DNA of 64,000 bases from Priestia taiwanensis (lineage in GTDB: Bacteria; Bacillota; Bacilli; Bacillales; Bacillaceae_G): NCBI RefSeq assembly GCF_014638355.1, contig NZ_BMFK01000001.1, positions 1,007,160 through 1,071,159 of the forward strand. The letters run 5' to 3'. A model generated the notes under the pieces. The model saw only the letters and a program-made list of their open reading frames with translations. It did no database searches and was not told the origin of the DNA. This document shows positions 1 through 9,312 of this stretch, piece by piece. Every line of letters begins with the position of its first letter. Positions within the stretch are counted from its first letter, which is position 1. A program made the translations under genes and the position numbers.

Positions 1-297
1 TTTTATCACGATTTCTTCTACCTTCACGCTTTGAATCGCCCTTATCACGGTCTCTTCTACTTCCATACTTTGAATCGCTCTTATCACGGTCTTTTCTACT
101 TCCATACTTTGAATCGCTCTGATCACGATCTTTTCTACTTCCATACTTTGAATCGCTCTTATCACGGTCTCTTCTACTTCCATACTTTGAATCGCTCTTA
201 TCACGGTCTCTTCTACTTCCATACTTTGAATCACTCTTATCACGATCTTTTCTACTTCCATACTTTGAATCGCTCTTATCACGGTCTTTTCTATCTG
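1..297. repeat. 39-bp tandem repeat array
   Basis: About eight copies of a 39-bp unit run from the window edge to about 297, differing by a few bases each. The period is a multiple of three and keeps the minus-strand frame open, so each unit encodes 13 residues. The outermost copies (near 1-40 and 280-297) are the most diverged. Copy number may vary between strains. Confidence 0.9.
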
Positions 298-385
298 AAC
301 GCACACTTTCTTTATCACGTCTTCTATAAGACTTTTCGTCTTTGTACGAAGAATCTTTTCTGCGCTTTTCTCTATACTCCGCCAT
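1..385 (-). CDS. Tandem-repeat, highly charged protein, 3' end outside the window (partial)
   Basis: The gene runs off the left edge, so only its N-terminal 128 or so residues are visible. ATG at 385-383 follows a strong AAAGGGGG (393-400) by 7 nt, and the frame is open to position 1. The protein starts MAEYREKRRKDSS and soon becomes about seven copies of a 13-residue unit close to RDKSDSKYGSRKD, rich in Arg, Lys, Asp and Ser, with no hydrophobic segment in the visible part. I do not recognise the family. Basic low-complexity N-terminal extensions are common on RNA-modifying enzymes, so such a domain beyond the edge is possible, but this is a guess. The start and frame are well supported; the function is not. 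Confidence 0.75.
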   Translation of the reverse strand, partial: MAEYREKRRKDSSYKDEKSYRRRDKESVRSDRKDRDKSDSKYGSRKDRDKSDSKYGSRRDRDKSDSKYGSRRDRDKSDSKYGSRKDRDQSDSKYGSRKDRDKSDSKYGSRRDRDKGDSKREGRRNRDK

Positions 386-582
386 CTTACAGCCCCCTTT
401 CACCTAACATATAGCCTCTTCCCTATAACATACGTTTAGATACACATATTTGCATGAGACAAGCGACTATTTTTCCATCGTATGCAGATGCAAAATTTAT
501 CGAAATAAAAATAAAACAGCATATAGAAATAAATATTATAATTAATTGTGAAGAAAATCACAATTAAGGTGGAGGATAAATA

Positions 583-873
583 ATGCGAGCAGTAATTATT
601 TACACAAAGGGGCCTGCTTGGATTGACGATAAACCATTTTGGGAACAGGGATTACATCCACATCGTCTTTACTTAGTCGATGTCTTACAAGACCGCTTAG
701 TTTCTGCTGGACCATTCACCGACCATACTGGTGGTTTAGTCATTATCAATGTTGAAACGTTAGAAGAAGCGGAAGAAGTTACGGAAAACGATCCTGCTGT
801 ACTAGAAGAAAAATTCACCTACGAAGTTCATCCTTGGAAACCATTAGAAGGATTATTTGTGGAAAACGGATAA
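583..873 (+). CDS. YciI-like (YCII family) small protein
   Basis: A 96-residue protein of the usual YciI length, with the family pattern of a beta-alpha-beta ferredoxin-like fold: an N-terminal strand (MRAVIIYTKGP), an HPHRLYLVDVL helix region, and the conserved glycine-rich GPFTDHTGG segment followed by a strand. The family includes dimeric small enzymes with a conserved His/Asp pair, but the substrate of this group is unknown. The start is preceded by GGTGGAGG at a good distance, and an inverted repeat (taattgtg...cacaatta, 543-566) sits just before the ribosome binding site. It is divergent from the repeat protein and convergent with the ABC-F gene, sharing the hairpin at 881-905. Confidence 0.85.
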   Translation: MRAVIIYTKGPAWIDDKPFWEQGLHPHRLYLVDVLQDRLVSAGPFTDHTGGLVIINVETLEEAEEVTENDPAVLEEKFTYEVHPWKPLEGLFVENG

Positions 874-880
874 TAAAAAA

Positions 881-905
881 GCGAACTAGCCATAGGCTAG
901 TTCGC
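881..905. terminator. Bidirectional terminator between YciI-like and ABC-F genes
   Basis: An 11-bp perfect stem (gcgaactagcc / ggctagttcgc) with a 3-nt loop, flanked by A-rich sequence on the left and TTT on the right. It lies between two convergent genes and can serve both. Confidence 0.85.
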
Positions 906-919
906 TTTCACATGCTTAC

Positions 920-2539
920 TTATTTATACATACCGTCTACTTGTTTTTGTGCTTCATCATTTTCTAAATACTCATCATACGTACATTGCTTATCTACAAT
1001 ACCAGATGGTGTTACTTCAATGATACGATTCGCAATTGTTTGAACGAACTGATGGTCATGAGATGTGAATAATAACGTACCTTTGTAGCTAATTAATCCT
1101 TCATTCAGGGATGTAATTGACTCAAGGTCTAAGTGGTTTGTTGGGTCATCAAATACTAATACATTCGCTCCGCTAAGCATCATTTTTGATAACATACAAC
1201 GAACTTTCTCTCCTCCAGATAGAACGCTTGATTTCTTCATTACTTCTTCACCAGAGAATAACATACGTCCTAAGAAACCACGTAAGAAGCTGTCGCTCTC
1301 ATCGTTCGGTGAGAATTGACGTAACCAATCAACTAAGTTTAATTCGCTGTTGTCGAAGAACTCAGAGTTATCGCGTGGGAAGTATGCTTGAGAAGTTGTA
1401 ATACCCCACTTGAATGATCCACTATCCGCTTCCATTTCACCCATTAAAATTTTGAATAATGCAGTTAACGCGATATCATTACGACCAATAAATGCAATTT
1501 TGTCACCTTTATTAATTGTGAATGATACGTTATCTAATACTTTTTCACCATCGATTGTTTTTGAAATACCTTCTACAAATAATAAGTCATTTCCTGCTTC
1601 ACGGTCTGGTGTAAAACCACAGAATGGATATTTACGTGATGATGGTTTAATATCATCTAACGTAATTTTGTCTAATAACTTTTTACGAGAAGTTGCTTGT
1701 TTCGCTTTCGATGCGTTTGAACTAAAACGAGCGATAAAGTTTTGTAATTCTTTAATCTTCTCTTCTTTTTTCTTATTTGCATCATTTGCCATTCTAGCAG
1801 CTAATTGACTTGACTCATACCAGAAATCATAGTTACCAACATATAATTGGATTTTTCCGTAGTCTAAATCAGCCATGTGTGTACATACTTTGTTTAAGAA
1901 GTGACGGTCATGGGATACAACAATTACAGTGTTCTCAAAGTTCATTAAGAAGTTCTCTAACCACTGAATCGCTTTTAAGTCTAAATGGTTCGTCGGCTCA
2001 TCCAGTAATAGGATATCAGGTTGTCCGAATAATGCTTGTGAAAGTAATACTTTTACTTTCTCCGCACCTGTTAATTCTGACATTGTTTTGTAGTGAAGAT
2101 CTTCACCGATACCTAAACCTTTTAGTACGATTGCAGCTTCTGATTCAGCTTCCCAACCATTTAATTCAGCGAATTCACCTTCTAATTCAGCTGCTTTCAT
2201 ACCATCTTCATCTGTAAACTCTTCTTTCATGTAGATAGCATTTTTCTCTTGCATTACTTCATACAGACGAGTATGACCCATAATAACTGTTTCTAACACT
2301 TGCATTTCTTCATACTCGAAGTGGTTCTGCTTTAATACTGCTAAACGCTCACCAGGTGTAATAATAACATCACCTGTGTTTGCTTCAATTTCACCAGATA
2401 AAATCTTTAAGAAAGTTGATTTACCTGCACCGTTCGCTCCAATTAATCCATAACAATTTCCTGGCGTAAACTTAATGTTAACATCTTCAAATAATTTACG
2501 ATCTCCATATCTTAAACTTACATTACTAACTGCGATCAT
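920..2539 (-). CDS. ykpA: ABC-F family ATPase, YkpA/YbiT-like
   Basis: A 539-residue protein with two ABC ATPase domains and no membrane segments, as in ABC-F proteins, which act on ribosomes or have housekeeping translation roles rather than transport. Domain 1 has a full Walker A (GANGAGKS), a degenerate signature (LTGAEKVKVLL) and Walker B with catalytic Glu (LLLDEPTNHLDL). Between the domains is the charged linker typical of ABC-F (about residues 240-300). Domain 2 has an intact signature (LSGGEKVRCML), but its Walker A reads GRNDIALTALF, lacking the GKS/T lysine, and its Walker B ends in DDP instead of DEP. ATG follows GGAGGAAAGTAA. The B. subtilis counterpart is YkpA; the exact role is not known. 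Confidence 0.9.
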   Translation of the reverse strand: MIAVSNVSLRYGDRKLFEDVNIKFTPGNCYGLIGANGAGKSTFLKILSGEIEANTGDVIITPGERLAVLKQNHFEYEEMQVLETVIMGHTRLYEVMQEKNAIYMKEEFTDEDGMKAAELEGEFAELNGWEAESEAAIVLKGLGIGEDLHYKTMSELTGAEKVKVLLSQALFGQPDILLLDEPTNHLDLKAIQWLENFLMNFENTVIVVSHDRHFLNKVCTHMADLDYGKIQLYVGNYDFWYESSQLAARMANDANKKKEEKIKELQNFIARFSSNASKAKQATSRKKLLDKITLDDIKPSSRKYPFCGFTPDREAGNDLLFVEGISKTIDGEKVLDNVSFTINKGDKIAFIGRNDIALTALFKILMGEMEADSGSFKWGITTSQAYFPRDNSEFFDNSELNLVDWLRQFSPNDESDSFLRGFLGRMLFSGEEVMKKSSVLSGGEKVRCMLSKMMLSGANVLVFDDPTNHLDLESITSLNEGLISYKGTLLFTSHDHQFVQTIANRIIEVTPSGIVDKQCTYDEYLENDEAQKQVDGMYK

Positions 2540-2702
2540 TTACTTTCCTCCAAGTTATACAAATTCACATGTATACTATCATACCATGTTACAAAAGGAA
2601 AATGAATGTATTCCCATGATATTTCTACATATATCATGTAACTTTATCCTTTTTTCACATAGAAAATAGTTATTATGCATCCAATTATATACAAATAAGA
2701 AA

Positions 2703-2747
2703 AACTGACTCGAAAAAATCGACTAACATCAATTTTCCGAGCCAGTT
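2703..2747 (-). terminator. Intrinsic terminator after parC
   Basis: On the minus strand a stem (aactggctcggaaaa pairing with ttttttcgagtcagtt, one G-T pair) ends in a T run just after the parC stop codon. Confidence 0.7.
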
Positions 2748-2753
2748 GTTTCA

Positions 2754-5177
2754 TCATTCTGGCGTTGTATCTTTCCACATCTTAATAATTTTACCAGCCT
2801 CATCTATATCAATAACCAATGAACCATTACTATATTGATCTGCTGGCTTACATCCACTTGGATCAACTTCAACCATACCTGATTTCTCTGTTTGAATCAT
2901 TACTTTATCTGTCAATTTGACAAGCTCCGCACCTACAAAACGGTACGGATTTGTTTTTAATTCTCTTAATAATACTACTCCACGCTTCGCGCGACTTGCT
3001 TTTTCAAATACTTTCATTTTCATTCTCTTCACAGAACCGCGCTGTGTTAATAAGAAAATATCTTGATCTTGCTCAGGCGATACTAATAACCCTCTCACAA
3101 CAAAATCATTTTCTTTTAGGTTAATCCCTTTCACACCAGCTGCTCGTACACCAAATATATTTACTTCTTCTTCAGAGAACCATAATGAGTAACCTTGGTT
3201 TGTCACAAAGAAAATATCTTGTTTGCCATCTGTTACATATACATCAACAACTCGATCATCTTCCTTTAAGTTAATAGCTACTAACGAACGTGAATAGCGT
3301 TGTACTTTGTATGGCAATAGTTCTGATTTCTTAATCATTCCATTTTTTGTTACAAATAGTAAGTAACGCGATTCTTCAAAGTTTTTAATAGGAATTGCTT
3401 TCAAAATGACTTCTTCAGAATCCATCTTAATAATATTTGCAACATGTTGTCCTAAGTCTTTCCAACGAATATCTGGCAATTCATGAACTGGTACATATAA
3501 GTAACTTCCCTTATTCGTGAATAGTAGGAGCGTATCTGTCGTATTCATTTCAAATTGCGATAAGAGACGGTCTGACTCTTTCATACCGAAGTCTTTTCCA
3601 TTTGATGCTGTGAACGATCGAATACTTGTACGTTTCACATAACCATCTTTCGTTACCGTAACAATAACATCCTCTTGCGGAATCATCTTCTCTAAATTAA
3701 TTTTAATTTCTTCAATTTCTTTCTCTACAACTGTACGACGCTCATCGTTATAGGTCTTCTTGATTTTCTTCAAGTCTTGTTTGATAACAGATAATAGCTT
3801 ACGCTCGCTATTTAAAATAGATAATAGCTCTGTAATTTTTCCATTTAACTCGTCTGCTTCTTTTTCTAACGACGTGATATCCGTGTTTGTTAAGCGGTAT
3901 AACTGTAACGACACGATTGCTTCTGATTGCGGTTCTGTAAACCCAAACTTATTCATTAAGTTATCTTTCGCATCACGCTTATCTTTTGACGCACGAATTG
4001 TCTCAATTACTTTATCCAAAATAGACAATGCTTTAATCAATCCTTCTACTACGTGTTGACGCTCATTCGCTTTCTTCAGCTCGTAGTTCGAACGATTTGT
4101 TACTACTTCTTTTTGATGTGCAATATATGCATCTAAGAAGTTTGGTAGGCTCATCAATTTAGGACGTTTATTATAAATTGCAACCATGTTGAAGTTATAC
4201 GGAATTTGTAATTCTGTATTTTTGTATAAGTAGTTCAAAATAATTTCTGCATCGCTGTCTTTTTTCAACTCAATCACAATGCGTAATCCTGTTCGATCTG
4301 TTTCATCACGTACTTCTACAATACCATCTAATTTCTTATCTAAGCGTAGTTCATCAATTTTCTTGACTAAGTTCGCTTTGTTCACTTCATACGGGATCTC
4401 TGTTACAACAATTTGTTGTTTACCACCACGAACCGCTTCAATTTCTGCTTTTGCTCGAATGATGATTTTCCCTTTGCCCGTTTCATATGCTTTCTTAATA
4501 CCATCAAAACCTTGAATAATTCCACCTGTTGGGAAATCTGGCCCTTTCATAAGGGTCAATAAGTCATCCACCGTACATGTTGGTTGATCAATTCGCATCA
4601 TTGCAGCATCAATTACTTCTCCTAATTGATGTGGCGGAATTTCTGTCGCATATCCAGCTGAAATACCTGTTGAACCATTCACTAATAAATTTGGGAACAT
4701 TGCTGGTAATACAACAGGCTCTAACGTCGTATCATCGAAGTTAGGAACAAACTCAACCGTCTTCTTGTCGATATCGCGTAATAATTCAGATGCGATAGGT
4801 GAAAGCCTTGCTTCTGTATAACGCATTGCAGCTGGTGGATCACCGTCTACACTACCATTATTCCCATGCATCTCTACTAATAAGTTACGTACTTTCCAGT
4901 CTTGACTTAAGCGCACCATCGCTTCATACACAGAACTATCACCGTGAGGGTGATAGTTACCAATAACATTACCGACTGTTTTCGCAGATTTACGGAATGC
5001 TTTCTCTGCTGTATTTCCTTCTACAAACATTGAATAAAGGATACGACGTTGTACGGGCTTTAATCCATCGCGTGCGTCAGGTAATGCACGTTCTTGAATA
5101 ATATATTTACTATAACGACCGAAACGATCTCCTAACACATCTTCAAGAGGAAGATCATGAAATTTCTCAGCTTGCAT
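2754..5177 (-). CDS. parC: DNA topoisomerase IV subunit A
   Basis: An 807-residue type IIA topoisomerase A subunit, which cuts and rejoins DNA and, with ParE, unlinks daughter chromosomes. The N-terminal winged-helix/tower region carries the catalytic Arg119-Tyr120 pair (AAMRYTEA). The quinolone-target segment reads [12 protein letters not shown] with Ser81 and Glu85, the residues found in susceptible strains. The C-terminal half holds the beta-pinwheel repeats (for example [12 protein letters not shown] and [12 protein letters not shown]). Its length and shorter pinwheel favour ParC over GyrA, and the parE partner directly upstream settles this. It starts 3 nt after the parE stop, with GAGGGGGAG as the ribosome binding site inside the end of parE, so the two are co-transcribed and probably coupled in translation. 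Confidence 0.98.
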   Translation of the reverse strand: MQAEKFHDLPLEDVLGDRFGRYSKYIIQERALPDARDGLKPVQRRILYSMFVEGNTAEKAFRKSAKTVGNVIGNYHPHGDSSVYEAMVRLSQDWKVRNLLVEMHGNNGSVDGDPPAAMRYTEARLSPIASELLRDIDKKTVEFVPNFDDTTLEPVVLPAMFPNLLVNGSTGISAGYATEIPPHQLGEVIDAAMMRIDQPTCTVDDLLTLMKGPDFPTGGIIQGFDGIKKAYETGKGKIIIRAKAEIEAVRGGKQQIVVTEIPYEVNKANLVKKIDELRLDKKLDGIVEVRDETDRTGLRIVIELKKDSDAEIILNYLYKNTELQIPYNFNMVAIYNKRPKLMSLPNFLDAYIAHQKEVVTNRSNYELKKANERQHVVEGLIKALSILDKVIETIRASKDKRDAKDNLMNKFGFTEPQSEAIVSLQLYRLTNTDITSLEKEADELNGKITELLSILNSERKLLSVIKQDLKKIKKTYNDERRTVVEKEIEEIKINLEKMIPQEDVIVTVTKDGYVKRTSIRSFTASNGKDFGMKESDRLLSQFEMNTTDTLLLFTNKGSYLYVPVHELPDIRWKDLGQHVANIIKMDSEEVILKAIPIKNFEESRYLLFVTKNGMIKKSELLPYKVQRYSRSLVAINLKEDDRVVDVYVTDGKQDIFFVTNQGYSLWFSEEEVNIFGVRAAGVKGINLKENDFVVRGLLVSPEQDQDIFLLTQRGSVKRMKMKVFEKASRAKRGVVLLRELKTNPYRFVGAELVKLTDKVMIQTEKSGMVEVDPSGCKPADQYSNGSLVIDIDEAGKIIKMWKDTTPE

Positions 5178-5180
5178 CCA

Positions 5181-7145
5181 TTACTCCCCCTCTTCTACTG
5201 TTATATGTTCATTTTCTAGAATATTTGTTTCCTCATCTAAGCCAAAAGCAACATTACGCTCAATCCATTTACGGCGCGGCTCTACTTTGTCGCCCATTAA
5301 CGTTGTAACGCGACGCTCAGCTCTTGCTGCATCATCAATTTTCACACGAATTAACGTACGTGTTTCTGGGTCCATTGTTGTTTCCCATAACTGTTCTGCG
5401 TTCATTTCACCAAGACCTTTGTATCGTTGGATCATATAACCTTTGCCGATTTTCTTTATTGCTTTCTGTAAATCATCCTCTGACCACGCATATTCCATTA
5501 CTTCTTTCTTTCCGCTTCCTTTGCTCACTTTATATAAAGGCGGTAGCGCGATAAATACCTTACCAGCCTCAATCAATGGACGCATGTAACGGTAGAAGAA
5601 TGTTAGTAATAAAACTTGAATATGCGCACCGTCTGTATCAGCATCGGTCATAATGATAACTTTATCATAATTAATGTCTTCAACAGAGAAGTCTACACCG
5701 ACCCCGCCACCAATCGCATAAATAATTGTATTGATTTCTTCATTTTTGAAGATATCTGCTAATTTTGCTTTTTCTGTATTAATTACTTTTCCGCGTAACG
5801 GTAAGATTGCTTGGAACTTACGATCACGTCCTTGTTTAGCCGAACCTCCGGCAGAGTCACCCTCTACTAAGTATAATTCATTGCGTGCGGGGTTCTTTGA
5901 CTGTGCTGGTGTTAACTTTCCACTCAACGTTCCTTCCGAACGCTTTTTCTTCTTTCCGCCACGTGCTTCTTCACGAGCTTTACGCGCCGCCTCACGCGCT
6001 TGTTGTGCCTTAATTGCTTTCCTTACAAGTAATGTCGCTGTTTCTGGATTCTCTTCTAAGAAATAGGCTAAGTGTTCCGATACAACCGCATCTACAGCTG
6101 AACGCGCTTCACTCGTTCCTAGCTTTCCTTTCGTTTGTCCTTCAAACTGCAATAATTCTTCAGGTATACGAACAGACACGATAGCAGATAACCCTTCGCG
6201 AATGTCTGCACCATCTAGATTCTTATCTTTTTCTTTTAGTAAGTTCGTCTTCCTAGCGTACTCATTCATCATACGTGTCATGGCTGTCTTCGCACCAATT
6301 TCGTGTGTACCACCGTCTTTTGTACGTACGTTATTTACGAATGAAAGAATGGTCTCAGAGTATGCATCGTTAAATTGAAAGGAGAATTCAACTTCGATAT
6401 TCCCTTGCTCACCTTCAATAAACACAACTGGGTGTAACGTATCTTTTTCTTCGTTTAAATACGTAACAAACGCTTCAATACCATTCTCATAATGGAATAT
6501 ATCTTCTACGTCATGACGCTCGTCTCTCAATGTAATCTTTAAACCTTTTAACAAGAATGCTGATTCTCGTAGACGTTCACTTAATGTATCATAATTGTAA
6601 TTTGTTGTACTGAAAATAATCGGATCTGGTTTGAAATGAATCGTTGTACCCGTTTGATTCGTACGACCTTTTTTCTCAAGCGTCGTAACTGGGTTACCTC
6701 CACGTTCAAATCGCTGCTCATATACAGTACCATCACGCTTAATTGTGACAGTTAGCCACTCAGATAACGCGTTCACGACCGATGCGCCTACACCGTGTAA
6801 GCCACCACTTGTCTTATATCCACCTTGTCCAAATTTACCACCTGCGTGTAAGACCGTTAAAATAACTTCTGGTGTCGGTTTTCCTAGCTTATGCATACCC
6901 GTTGGCATTCCGCGACCTTTATCTTCTACACTAATACTATTATCTCTATGTATTGTTACGTTAATTTCATTTCCATAGCCAGCAAGCGCTTCATCTACTG
7001 AGTTGTCTACGATTTCATATACGAGGTGATGCAAACCACGACTATCTGTGCTACCAATATACATACCAGGTCTTTTGCGTACAGCTTCAAGGCCTTCCAG
7101 TACTTGAATTGCATCTTCATTATAATTAAATTGCTGTTTCGTCAA
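5181..7145 (-). CDS. parE: DNA topoisomerase IV subunit B
   Basis: A 654-residue GHKL ATPase subunit of topoisomerase IV. The order is: ATPase domain with the Asn-containing VDNSVDEALAG motif and the lid segment GGLHGVGASVVNALS; transducer; TOPRIM domain with EGDSAGGSAKQGRD and the metal-binding TDADTDGAHI; and the C-terminal QRYKGLGEMN segment. The start is TTG at 7145-7143, preceded by GGAAGGGAG with 8 nt spacing; it begins MTKQQFNYNEDAIQVLEGLE and no better ATG exists upstream. Pairing with parC, 3 nt downstream, separates it from gyrB. Confidence 0.97.
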   Translation of the reverse strand: MTKQQFNYNEDAIQVLEGLEAVRKRPGMYIGSTDSRGLHHLVYEIVDNSVDEALAGYGNEINVTIHRDNSISVEDKGRGMPTGMHKLGKPTPEVILTVLHAGGKFGQGGYKTSGGLHGVGASVVNALSEWLTVTIKRDGTVYEQRFERGGNPVTTLEKKGRTNQTGTTIHFKPDPIIFSTTNYNYDTLSERLRESAFLLKGLKITLRDERHDVEDIFHYENGIEAFVTYLNEEKDTLHPVVFIEGEQGNIEVEFSFQFNDAYSETILSFVNNVRTKDGGTHEIGAKTAMTRMMNEYARKTNLLKEKDKNLDGADIREGLSAIVSVRIPEELLQFEGQTKGKLGTSEARSAVDAVVSEHLAYFLEENPETATLLVRKAIKAQQAREAARKAREEARGGKKKKRSEGTLSGKLTPAQSKNPARNELYLVEGDSAGGSAKQGRDRKFQAILPLRGKVINTEKAKLADIFKNEEINTIIYAIGGGVGVDFSVEDINYDKVIIMTDADTDGAHIQVLLLTFFYRYMRPLIEAGKVFIALPPLYKVSKGSGKKEVMEYAWSEDDLQKAIKKIGKGYMIQRYKGLGEMNAEQLWETTMDPETRTLIRVKIDDAARAERRVTTLMGDKVEPRRKWIERNVAFGLDEETNILENEHITVEEGE

Positions 7146-7282
7146 GCTACTTACTCCCTTCCCGCTAAAAACAGAACATTTGTTTCTATCTAACCATATT
7201 CTTGTTCGCTTTGTCTATATGTAATCCAAAAAATATGTATATTCTTCTTTTATAACGCTTTACGCTCATTACATAAAGAAAA

Positions 7283-7307
7283 CTAATCCCTACATAACAA
7301 GGATTAG
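7283..7307 (-). terminator. Intrinsic terminator after yneT
   Basis: On the minus strand, ctaatcc/ggattag form a 7-bp stem followed by TTTTCTTT, about 30 nt past the stop codon of the CoA-binding protein gene. Confidence 0.7.
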
Positions 7308-7338
7308 CCGTTCTATAATAACTATTTCATAGAAATGC

Positions 7339-7752
7339 CTACTTTGTCAACGCTTGTTCAACCTTTATACATCGATCCATAATAACAGTATAGCCTTTTT
7401 CCTTTAAGAAGTTATAGGCTTTTTCATCAACAACTTCTTGTTGTGTCCAAAATACTTTCGCATCTATTTCATCAAACTGCTTTGCTAAATCATATACATA
7501 CTCACTTCTTCTAAAGACATTCACAATATCAATAGGACCTTCAATATCTTTCAACGAAGCAACTGCCTTTTGTCCTAGTACGTAATCTGCATGAGGATTT
7601 ACAGGAATAATTTCATAACCAGCTCGCTGCATTGCTTCACTAACCATAAATGATGTTCGAAGTGGATTTGGTGATAGCCCAACAACTGCTATACGTTTAC
7701 TTTCTTTTAAAATTACACCTATTTCTTGACGAGATGGATTTTTAATTGCCAT
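7339..7752 (-). CDS. yneT: CoA-binding domain protein, YneT/YccU family
   Basis: A small single-domain Rossmann protein of the CoA_binding type seen in succinyl-CoA synthetase alpha subunits. Visible marks are the nucleotide loop IAVVGLSPNPLRTS, IIPVNPHA, and the conserved VFRRSEY and VFWTQQEV segments. The biological role is not established. The ATG at 7752 gives a 9-nt gap from AGGAGG; the adjacent GTG (7755) is an alternative that adds one residue. In B. subtilis the equivalent gene also lies just upstream of parE-parC, which supports the assignment. Confidence 0.88.
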   Translation of the reverse strand: MAIKNPSRQEIGVILKESKRIAVVGLSPNPLRTSFMVSEAMQRAGYEIIPVNPHADYVLGQKAVASLKDIEGPIDIVNVFRRSEYVYDLAKQFDEIDAKVFWTQQEVVDEKAYNFLKEKGYTVIMDRCIKVEQALTK

Positions 7753-7838
7753 CACTAGTCCCCTCCTTTGTATTCTCTCCCCATTTTACAAGTATTTCCT
7801 CACGTATTGCAATAGTCTTTGTGACTTATCTGAAAAAA

Positions 7839-7880
7839 GAGCTTTTCGCCCAGAACATTATGTCCGTATGCGAAAAGCTC
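7839..7880 (-). terminator. Intrinsic terminator after htrA
   Basis: An 11-bp perfect stem gagcttttcgc/gcgaaaagctc with a 20-nt loop; on the minus strand a T6 run follows, just downstream of the HtrA stop. Confidence 0.85.
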
Positions 7881-7904
7881 TATTCATTCTTCCATGTATC
7901 CTCG

Positions 7905-9224
7905 TTATCTCTTAGCTTTTGTTTCAGCAAGTTTTACTGTTGAATGTTGTATTTTTCCGTCACGGTAGTATGACACTTTCATGGATTCACCTACTTGTTT
8001 CTTCTCAAATAAGTGTTTGCGCAGATCTACAACTGATTTAATTGGTTGATCATCGAAGCTAACAATCACATCGTACATCTTCAGTCCTGCCTCTTCTGCT
8101 GGCGATTCCGCTTCTACCGATTCAACAATTACTCCGCTCGTCACATCATTTGGTAAGCGTAGTCTTTCTGCACGTGCTTGATTAGAAATTGCTTCTAATG
8201 GATATAATCCTACACCTAAGTATGGGCGCTTTACCTCACCGTGTTTCTCTAATGATTCTACAGGTGCCTTTGCAACATTAATTGGGATAGCGAATCCAAT
8301 ACCTTCTACAGATTGCTTCGCAATTTTACTTGAGTTGATTCCAATAACTTCTCCTTTTGCATTTAAAAGTGCTCCACCACTATTCCCAGGATTAATCGAT
8401 GCATCCGTCTGAATAACTTGCGCTTCCCAATCTGGACTACCATTCTCATCTATATCCATTGGAATTAAACGCTCTTTACTACTAATAATCCCTCTCGTTA
8501 CAGTTCCTTCTAAAAATCCTAATGGGTTACCAATTGCAATTGCCGGTTCGCCAACTAACACATCATCCGAATTACCAAACTTCGCAACATGTTGGACTTG
8601 TTTACCATCTACTTCAAGTACAGCTAAGTCCAACCAAGGGTCTCCGCCGAGTAACTTCGCCTCTAGCTTCGTACCATCATCTAATTTAACTTCTAATTTT
8701 TTCGCTCCTGCTACAACATGATTATTTGTTATGATATATGCCTTATCGCCCTCTTTTTTGTATACAACACCTGAACCGCTACCAGCTTCCTTATCGCCGT
8801 ATTCAGAACCGAAGAACGACCCCATACTTTGGTAACTTGTAATACCAACAACTGATTTTTTCGCTTCTTGAATCATTGATGTTAAATCTTGCTCTGACAC
8901 ATTAATTACACTTGTTGGAAATTTAGGTGCTGTTTGATTCGCACCTAAATCAATCACATCACTCTTATTATATACATAAGCGCCCCCTAGGATAGCGGAA
9001 GATGCAATTACTCCCCCTAGTAGCCCTGCTAAGAAAGTTTGACCGATTTTACTTTTCTCTTTTTTATTTGATTTCTCTACACGCGTTTCTTCTGACTCTT
9101 CTCTTTCGTTTGACTGAACTGGCACAGATTGTTGAACACTCTCTTCTTTCTTTTCTGTCCCCTCTTGATCAACACGCTCATTTCTTTCTTCATTTGATTG
9201 ATTATTTTGTTCAAAACGATCCAT
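7905..9224 (-). CDS. htrA: HtrA/DegP-type membrane-anchored serine protease
   Basis: A 439-residue protease acting on misfolded proteins at the outer face of the membrane. Order: a highly charged cytosolic N-terminus (about 65 residues), one membrane helix (TFLAGLLGGVIASSAILGGA), a trypsin-like domain with His in TNNHVVAGA, Asp in WLDLAVLEV and Ser in NPGNSGGALL, and one C-terminal PDZ domain with the PYLGVGL and SGVIVESV segments. The ATG at 9224 is preferred because the upstream GTG (9233) lies within the likely ribosome binding site AAAGGGTGG. The two-component system lies directly upstream; in Bacillus, HtrA-family genes often answer to envelope-stress two-component systems (CssRS), but nothing in the sequence here proves this. 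Confidence 0.93.
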   Translation of the reverse strand: MDRFEQNNQSNEERNERVDQEGTEKKEESVQQSVPVQSNEREESEETRVEKSNKKEKSKIGQTFLAGLLGGVIASSAILGGAYVYNKSDVIDLGANQTAPKFPTSVINVSEQDLTSMIQEAKKSVVGITSYQSMGSFFGSEYGDKEAGSGSGVVYKKEGDKAYIITNNHVVAGAKKLEVKLDDGTKLEAKLLGGDPWLDLAVLEVDGKQVQHVAKFGNSDDVLVGEPAIAIGNPLGFLEGTVTRGIISSKERLIPMDIDENGSPDWEAQVIQTDASINPGNSGGALLNAKGEVIGINSSKIAKQSVEGIGFAIPINVAKAPVESLEKHGEVKRPYLGVGLYPLEAISNQARAERLRLPNDVTSGVIVESVEAESPAEEAGLKMYDVIVSFDDQPIKSVVDLRKHLFEKKQVGESMKVSYYRDGKIQHSTVKLAETKAKR

Positions 9225-9312
9225 AAATACCACCCTTTTTGCTTCATATGTTCGATTTATTAATTAAAATATATCCTTATTATGTGTATTTTGTGTGTAT
9301 TTAGGTTGAACT

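Noticed and set aside
31-414. Plus-strand repeat frame in the tandem array
   Set aside because: It mirrors the minus-strand repeat gene, which has a good start and ribosome binding site; the plus-strand frame has none.
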